Positions 60,193-64,000 of a DNA stretch of 64,000 bases are shown piece by piece. The notes under the pieces were generated by a model that worked only from the letters and a program-made list of their open reading frames with translations, made no database searches and had not been told where the DNA came from. How positions within the stretch are numbered: position 1 is the first letter of the stretch; each line of letters starts with the position of its first letter. The stretch covers positions 15,022 through 79,021 of the forward strand of contig DASVEE010000074.1 in assembly GCA_036380735.1 (NCBI GenBank), written 5' to 3'. The position numbers and the translations under genes are program-made. The DNA comes from DASVEE01 sp036380735. Lineage in GTDB: Bacteria; Acidobacteriota; Thermoanaerobaculia; Gp7-AA8.

Positions 60193-61067
60193 GTCACCGT
60201 CGCGTCCTCGTGGATCGGGCCACGCAGCTCGCGCAGCAGTTTCGCGGAGCGTCCGTTCAGCACCGCCTGCACTTCCGCCACGATCGACAGCGCGATCTCC
60301 TCCGGCGTTTCGCCGCCGAGGTCGAGGCCGATAGGGCTGTGGAGGCGGGGACGCAGGGCGGAGGTATCGCCGCCGAGCTCCGCGAGCAGTTCGTCGCCGC
60401 GCCGCTTCGGCCCGAGGAGGCCGATGTAGGCGACGGGCGTGGCCGCGAGGGCGCGGACGATGTCGACGTCGAGCATGAAGTTGTGCGTCATGATGACCGC
60501 GGCGTCGAACTCGTGCAATGGGGGCCAGTCGCGGCGGCCGCGCAGATTACGCACGTCCCAGCCGATCGTCTCGCCGATGCGCACGACCGGCTCGACGTCG
60601 CCGCCGTTGCCGAAGACGAGCACCGCGCGCTGCGGCTGGATGCTCTCCTCGAGCGTCTCCCCGTCCGGCAGCGTCGTGGTCCACGCCACCGGCGCGCGCC
60701 CGTTCCAGCGAAAGCCGCTGACGAGCGGCGGCACGCGGCCGGCGTCGAGCGGCTCGACCAGCAGGTCGAGAATGCCGCGGCAGCCGAGCCCGAGGCCGAA
60801 CACGACGTCGTCGGCGCGGGTGGAGTCGTAGGTGATGACGCGCGGCCGCGGATCGTCGAGCCACGGCTTGATCCGCGCGGCGAGATCGCGCTCCAGGCAG
60901 CCGCCGCTGATCGCGCCGAACGCGCGGCCGTCCTCCGCGATGACCGCACGCGCCCCGGCGCGGCGGTACGTCGACCCCGCGGTGCGAATGACCGTGACCA
61001 GCACGCCGCGCGATCCCGCGGAGAGCAGGTCACGTGCGGCGGTCAGGACTTTGTCGATTTCGTGCAT
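60180..61067 (-). CDS. XdhC/CoxI-family cofactor insertion protein
   Basis: The 295-residue protein matches XdhC, a chaperone that sulfurates and delivers molybdenum cofactor to hydroxylases. Its N-terminal XdhC domain has TAGSTYRRAGARAVI and GAISGGCLERDLA, and the C-terminal domain is Rossmann-like: LVFGNGGDVEPVV, AAVIMTHNFMLD, and the tail GLDLGGETPEEIALSIVAE. The ATG at 61067 begins the family N-terminus; the longer open frame is translated family A repeat. Confidence 0.92.
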   Translation of the reverse strand: MHEIDKVLTAARDLLSAGSRGVLVTVIRTAGSTYRRAGARAVIAEDGRAFGAISGGCLERDLAARIKPWLDDPRPRVITYDSTRADDVVFGLGLGCRGILDLLVEPLDAGRVPPLVSGFRWNGRAPVAWTTTLPDGETLEESIQPQRAVLVFGNGGDVEPVVRIGETIGWDVRNLRGRRDWPPLHEFDAAVIMTHNFMLDVDIVRALAATPVAYIGLLGPKRRGDELLAELGGDTSALRPRLHSPIGLDLGGETPEEIALSIVAEVQAVLNGRSAKLLRELRGPIHEDATVTCAS

Positions 61068-61103
61068 GGGTGTCAGGGCGCCGGTACGCACCATTGTGCA
61101 CTG

Positions 61104-61214
61104 AATGGGACCTATGGGACCGATGGGACCTATAGGCAGGCCACCGCCGCCCCCGTCGTGGAAGGGCGGTGGACTACCCATAGGTCCCATAGGTCCCATT
61201 TTCGTGGCGTTCCC
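61104..61214 (+). repeat. Family A repeat, inverted arms (locus A15)
   Basis: Left arm (61104-61136) and right arm (61176-61204), with an internal CCACCGCC/GGCGGTGG stem (61141-61172). On the minus strand it begins GGGAACGCC right after the IorB stop. It lies between IorB and XdhC of one gene set. Confidence 0.88.
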
Positions 61215-63407
61215 TCAGGCGATCGTGCCGAACGGCAACTTCCGCAACCGCTTCCCAGTCGCGGCGAAGATCGCGTTGGCCACGGCGGCGGCGGTGGGCG
61301 GCAGGCCGGGCTCACCGACGCCCGTGGGGATGGCGGCGCTGGGGACGATGTGCACCTCGACCTTCGGCATCTGCGTGATGTTCAGCAGCGGATAGTCGTG
61401 AAAGTTGGATTGCTGGACGCGGCCGCCGTCGATGGTGATCTCGCCCTGCAGCGCGGCGGTGAGGCCGTACACGATGGCCCCTTCGACCTGCGCGCGAATG
61501 CCGTCGGGATTGACCGGGATGCCGCAGTCGATCGCGCAGACGATGCGGTGGACTTTCGGCGTACCGTCGACGACCGACACCTCCGCGACCTGCGCGGCGT
61601 AGCTGAGGAACGACCACTGCGCGGCGAAGCCGCGGCCGACGCCGTCCGGCAGCTTCGTGCCCCACCCCGACTTCTCGCGCACCAGCTCGATCACGCGGCG
61701 GAGGCGGTCGCTCTCCATCGGATAGTCCTTCGCCGGCCCTTCGGCCGGACCCGCTTTCCGCCCGGCCGGGAGCAGCGCGAGCTGGAACTCGATCGGGTCC
61801 TTTCCGGCGGCGCGCGCCGCTTCGTCCATGAAGGAATTCACGACGAAGCCGGTGATCGAATGCTCGACCGAGCGCCACCAGCCGCGCGGCACGCCCGACT
61901 TCGCGGAGAAGAAGTCGATGCGGAAGTTCGGCACGACATACGGCGTGTCATCGAGGCCGCCGGTCTCGCTCTGGTGGGGCTTCTCCGTTTTCGGGTTCAT
62001 CCACGTCTCGATCGATGGCCCGGCGAGGCGGTGGCGCCACGCGATCAGGTTGCCATTCGCATCGAGGCCGCCGGTGACGCGGTGGTAGCTCGCCGGACGG
62101 TAGTTGCCGTGGCGCATGTCGTCCTCGCGCGTCCACTGCACCTTCACCGGCGCCCCGACCGCCTTCGAGACCTGCACCGCCTCGACGACGAAATCGGGCA
62201 TCGCCTTGCGGCCGAACGCACCGCCGAGAAGCGTCACGTTGACGCGGACCTTGTCGTGCACTTCCTCCTGCTTGATGCCGAACGACTGGCCGATGACGCC
62301 CGCGGCCCAGTTCGGGAACTGCGTCGGCGCCCACACCTCGATCGTGCCGTCGGCCTTGACGTGTGCCGTGGCCGTCAGCGGCTCCATCGCCGCATGGTTG
62401 AGATACGGCAGCTCGTACGTCGCCTCGACAGTCTTCGCGGCGGCGGCCAGCGCGGCGTCGACGTCGCCGACCGCGGTCTCCACGGGCGTCGCTTTGTCGA
62501 TGCCTTCGGTGAACTGCTGCCAGAGCGTCGCCGTCGACTCGGTGGCGAACTCGCCGTCGTCCCACTGCACCTCGAGCGCTTCGCGCCCTTTCAGCGCCGC
62601 CCACGTCGACGTGGCCACGACGGCGACGCCGTTCCACGGCAGGTCGGTGCCGGAGGCGTTCGTCTGCACGACGTGCTTCACGCCGGGGACGGCGTTGGCC
62701 TTTGTCGCGTCGAAGCTCTTCACCTTGCCGCCGAAGACCGGCGCGCGGAGGATCGCGGCGTACAGCATCCCCGGCACTTTCACGTCCGCGCCGTAGCCCG
62801 CTTTGCCCGTGACGATGTCGCGCTCGTCGAGGCGCGGCGTCGCCTTGCCGATGATCGTGAACTGCTTCGGATCCTTGAGCGGCACGTCCTTCGGCACTGC
62901 GACCTTCGACGCCGCCTCGGCGACTTCGCCGAAGTGGAGCTTTCGGCCATCGGCCGCGGTGATCACGCCTCTGGAGACGCTGAGCGTCGCCGGCGCGACG
63001 CCGAGTTGCGCGGCCGCGGCGGAGACGAGCATCGCGCGCGCCGAGGCGCCGGCCTGACGCAGCGGCGTCCACATCGAGCGGATGCTGCCGCTGCCGCCCG
63101 TGCCCATGCGGCCGAACTTCGGATGAAAGTACGCCTGCTGGATCTTCACCTTGCTCCAGTCGGCATCCATCTCCTCGGCCACGATCATCGGCAGCGACGT
63201 CCGGATCCCCTGCCCCATGTCGGACTTGGTGACCCAGATGGTGACGGCGCCGTCGGTGCCGACCTGGATGAACGTGCCGAGACCGTGCGTGCTCGTTTCG
63301 GCTTTCTTCTTCGGATCGGCCGCGTGCGCGACGCCGAGCACCAGGCCGGCGGAGGCGGCGGCGGAGAGCTTGGCGAAGGTGCGGCGGGAGACGTTGACGA
63401 TGCTCAC
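61215..63407 (-). CDS. iorB: Molybdenum hydroxylase large subunit (IorB-type), Tat-exported
   Basis: The 730-residue protein is the molybdopterin subunit of an isoquinoline-1-oxidoreductase type hydroxylase. The N-terminal SRRTFAKLSAAASAG is a Tat signal, so the mature enzyme is in the periplasm. Family blocks: TSLPMIVAEEMDADW, MGTGGSGSIRSMW, then GFVVNSFMDEAARAAGKDP and the final GVGEPGLPPTAAAVANAI, whose Glu is the catalytic base. It hydroxylates an N-heterocycle or aldehyde. Its ATG overlaps the IorA stop (ATGA). The exact substrate is unknown. Confidence 0.93.
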   Translation of the reverse strand: MSIVNVSRRTFAKLSAAASAGLVLGVAHAADPKKKAETSTHGLGTFIQVGTDGAVTIWVTKSDMGQGIRTSLPMIVAEEMDADWSKVKIQQAYFHPKFGRMGTGGSGSIRSMWTPLRQAGASARAMLVSAAAAQLGVAPATLSVSRGVITAADGRKLHFGEVAEAASKVAVPKDVPLKDPKQFTIIGKATPRLDERDIVTGKAGYGADVKVPGMLYAAILRAPVFGGKVKSFDATKANAVPGVKHVVQTNASGTDLPWNGVAVVATSTWAALKGREALEVQWDDGEFATESTATLWQQFTEGIDKATPVETAVGDVDAALAAAAKTVEATYELPYLNHAAMEPLTATAHVKADGTIEVWAPTQFPNWAAGVIGQSFGIKQEEVHDKVRVNVTLLGGAFGRKAMPDFVVEAVQVSKAVGAPVKVQWTREDDMRHGNYRPASYHRVTGGLDANGNLIAWRHRLAGPSIETWMNPKTEKPHQSETGGLDDTPYVVPNFRIDFFSAKSGVPRGWWRSVEHSITGFVVNSFMDEAARAAGKDPIEFQLALLPAGRKAGPAEGPAKDYPMESDRLRRVIELVREKSGWGTKLPDGVGRGFAAQWSFLSYAAQVAEVSVVDGTPKVHRIVCAIDCGIPVNPDGIRAQVEGAIVYGLTAALQGEITIDGGRVQQSNFHDYPLLNITQMPKVEVHIVPSAAIPTGVGEPGLPPTAAAVANAIFAATGKRLRKLPFGTIA

Positions 63408-63865
63408 GCCTTCACCCCCGCGGCCCTATGGATGGCCGCGCGCACGCGGTTGTACGTACCGCAGCGGCAGAGATTGCCCGCCATCGCTTCATCAATCTCG
63501 GCGTCGGTGGGGTTCTTCGTCTTCTGGAGGAGCGCCGCCGCGGACATGAGCTGCCCGGCCTGGCAGTAGCCGCACTGCGGGACGTTCTCCGCCATCCACG
63601 CCTTCTGCAGTGGGTGCGAGCCGTCGGGCGACAGCCCCTCGATGGTCGTGATCTTCTTCCCCTTCGCGTCGGCCACCGGCGTGCTGCAGGAGCGCACCGG
63701 CTCCCCGTTCGCCAGCACCGTACACGCGCCGCAAAGCCCCATCCCGCACCCGTACTTCGTGCCGGTGAGCCCGAGCTCGTCGCGGAGAACCCAGAGCAAA
63801 GGAGTGTCGGGACTGGCCTCGACTGAACGCGGCCGCCCATTGATCGTCAGCTTGATGTCAGGCAT
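63404..63865 (-). CDS. iorA: (2Fe-2S) subunit of the molybdenum hydroxylase (IorA-type)
   Basis: The 153-residue protein binds two [2Fe-2S] clusters: plant-ferredoxin type at Cys40, Cys45, Cys48 and Cys60 (GCGMGLCGACTV), and helical type at Cys98, Cys101, Cys133 and Cys135 (QCGYCQAGQ, LCRCGTYNR). It carries electrons from the molybdenum site of IorB. The ATG at 63865 is preceded at 7 bases by TACCAT. It has no signal peptide, so it would be carried out with IorB by Tat. Confidence 0.97.
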   Translation of the reverse strand: MPDIKLTINGRPRSVEASPDTPLLWVLRDELGLTGTKYGCGMGLCGACTVLANGEPVRSCSTPVADAKGKKITTIEGLSPDGSHPLQKAWMAENVPQCGYCQAGQLMSAAALLQKTKNPTDAEIDEAMAGNLCRCGTYNRVRAAIHRAAGVKA

Positions 63866-63872
63866 GGCGGCA

Positions 63873-63878
63873 ATGGTA
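63873..63878 (-). promoter_or_regulatory. -10-like box TACCAT for iorA (leaderless)
   Basis: TACCAT, 7 bases, then the iorA ATG. Confidence 0.5.
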
Positions 63879-63935
63879 CGCCGGAGTCCGTTCACGAGTG
63901 CCCAAGCGATCGGTGAACGGATGTGACAAGAGGCG

Positions 63936-64000
63936 GGGCTCAGGTCTCAGGGCCCAGGGCTCAGGGGCTGCTCGCGGCGGACCGGAGGCCCCCTGAGCCC
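63936..64000 (+). repeat. Family F heptamer repeat (GGGCTCA), inverted arm cut by the window edge
   Basis: Left arm (63936-63970) of GGGCTCAGG units; the right arm (63987-64000, CCCCCTGAGCCC) is truncated at the edge. Same family as 11030-11067. Confidence 0.8.

Noticed and set aside
60180..61199. Longer XdhC start beyond 61067
   Set aside because: The extra residues (PIGPIGPIG) are translated family A repeat.

Overview
The window is GC-rich and densely coded on both strands. It carries chromosomal housekeeping genes: pheT, der, pepA, pcnB, lepB, a cysteine desulfurase, moaC and mobA. It shows no rRNA, tRNA, phage, transposase or CRISPR array. Outer-membrane and envelope genes (TonB, a porin-like barrel, many lipoproteins, Tat-exported molybdenum hydroxylase, very large secreted beta-rich protein) point to a Gram-negative didermic bacterium. 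Gene content (BlaI/BlaR1 pair, secreted DUF11-repeat protein, VIT/VWA protein, Der beside a DUF92 protein) would fit an Acidobacteriota lineage, but this is inference from family experience, without a marker-gene test.

Layout. 1-4.4 kb: minus-strand pheT, a MeaB-type GTPase and an acyl-CoA dehydrogenase. 4.5-10.8 kb: DinB-like secreted protein, a flavin-binding PNPOx-like protein divergent from a MocR-type regulator with its own operator, LysE exporter, a domain-permuted aconitase-family enzyme and a nucleotidyltransferase. 11-18.4 kb: der, a response regulator, a fused dolichol/phytol-kinase plus DUF92 membrane protein, a fused glycosyltransferase-methyltransferase overlapping a mannose-1-phosphate guanylyltransferase, an amidohydrolase and an ArsN2-like acetyltransferase. 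18.6-25.2 kb: small stress-type and envelope genes, a Cys-rich lipoprotein, an acyltransferase and a hybrid histidine kinase. 25.2-32.1 kb: BlaI/BlaR1 with a downstream protein made of the same 28-29 residue repeat as the BlaR1 tail, then a VIT/VWA protein. 32.4-41 kb: one 2823-residue secreted protein. 41-48 kb: nucleotidyltransferase pair, pepA, a lipoprotein, a secreted beta protein coupled to moaC/mobA, and a glycosyltransferase. 48-55.8 kb: FAD monooxygenase, TPR, REC-PilZ and cysteine desulfurase operon, pcnB, lepB and a TonB-family protein. 56-64 kb: proline-pathway aldehyde dehydrogenase, a lipoprotein, a porin-like protein, and a molybdenum-hydroxylase maturation and structural set (MocA-like, XdhC-like, IorB, IorA).

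Two genome-wide patterns stand out. First, nearly every transcription-unit 3' end carries one of about eight families of short tandem repeats (9-bp, 7-bp, 21-bp, 44-bp and 45-bp units). Most are in a fixed sense orientation directly after the stop codon and are arranged as inverted arms where genes converge; in two cases the repeat itself supplies the stop codon. Second, many genes have a TANNNT -10-like box 7-11 nt (most often exactly 9) before the start codon and no ribosome binding site, the signature of leaderless transcripts.
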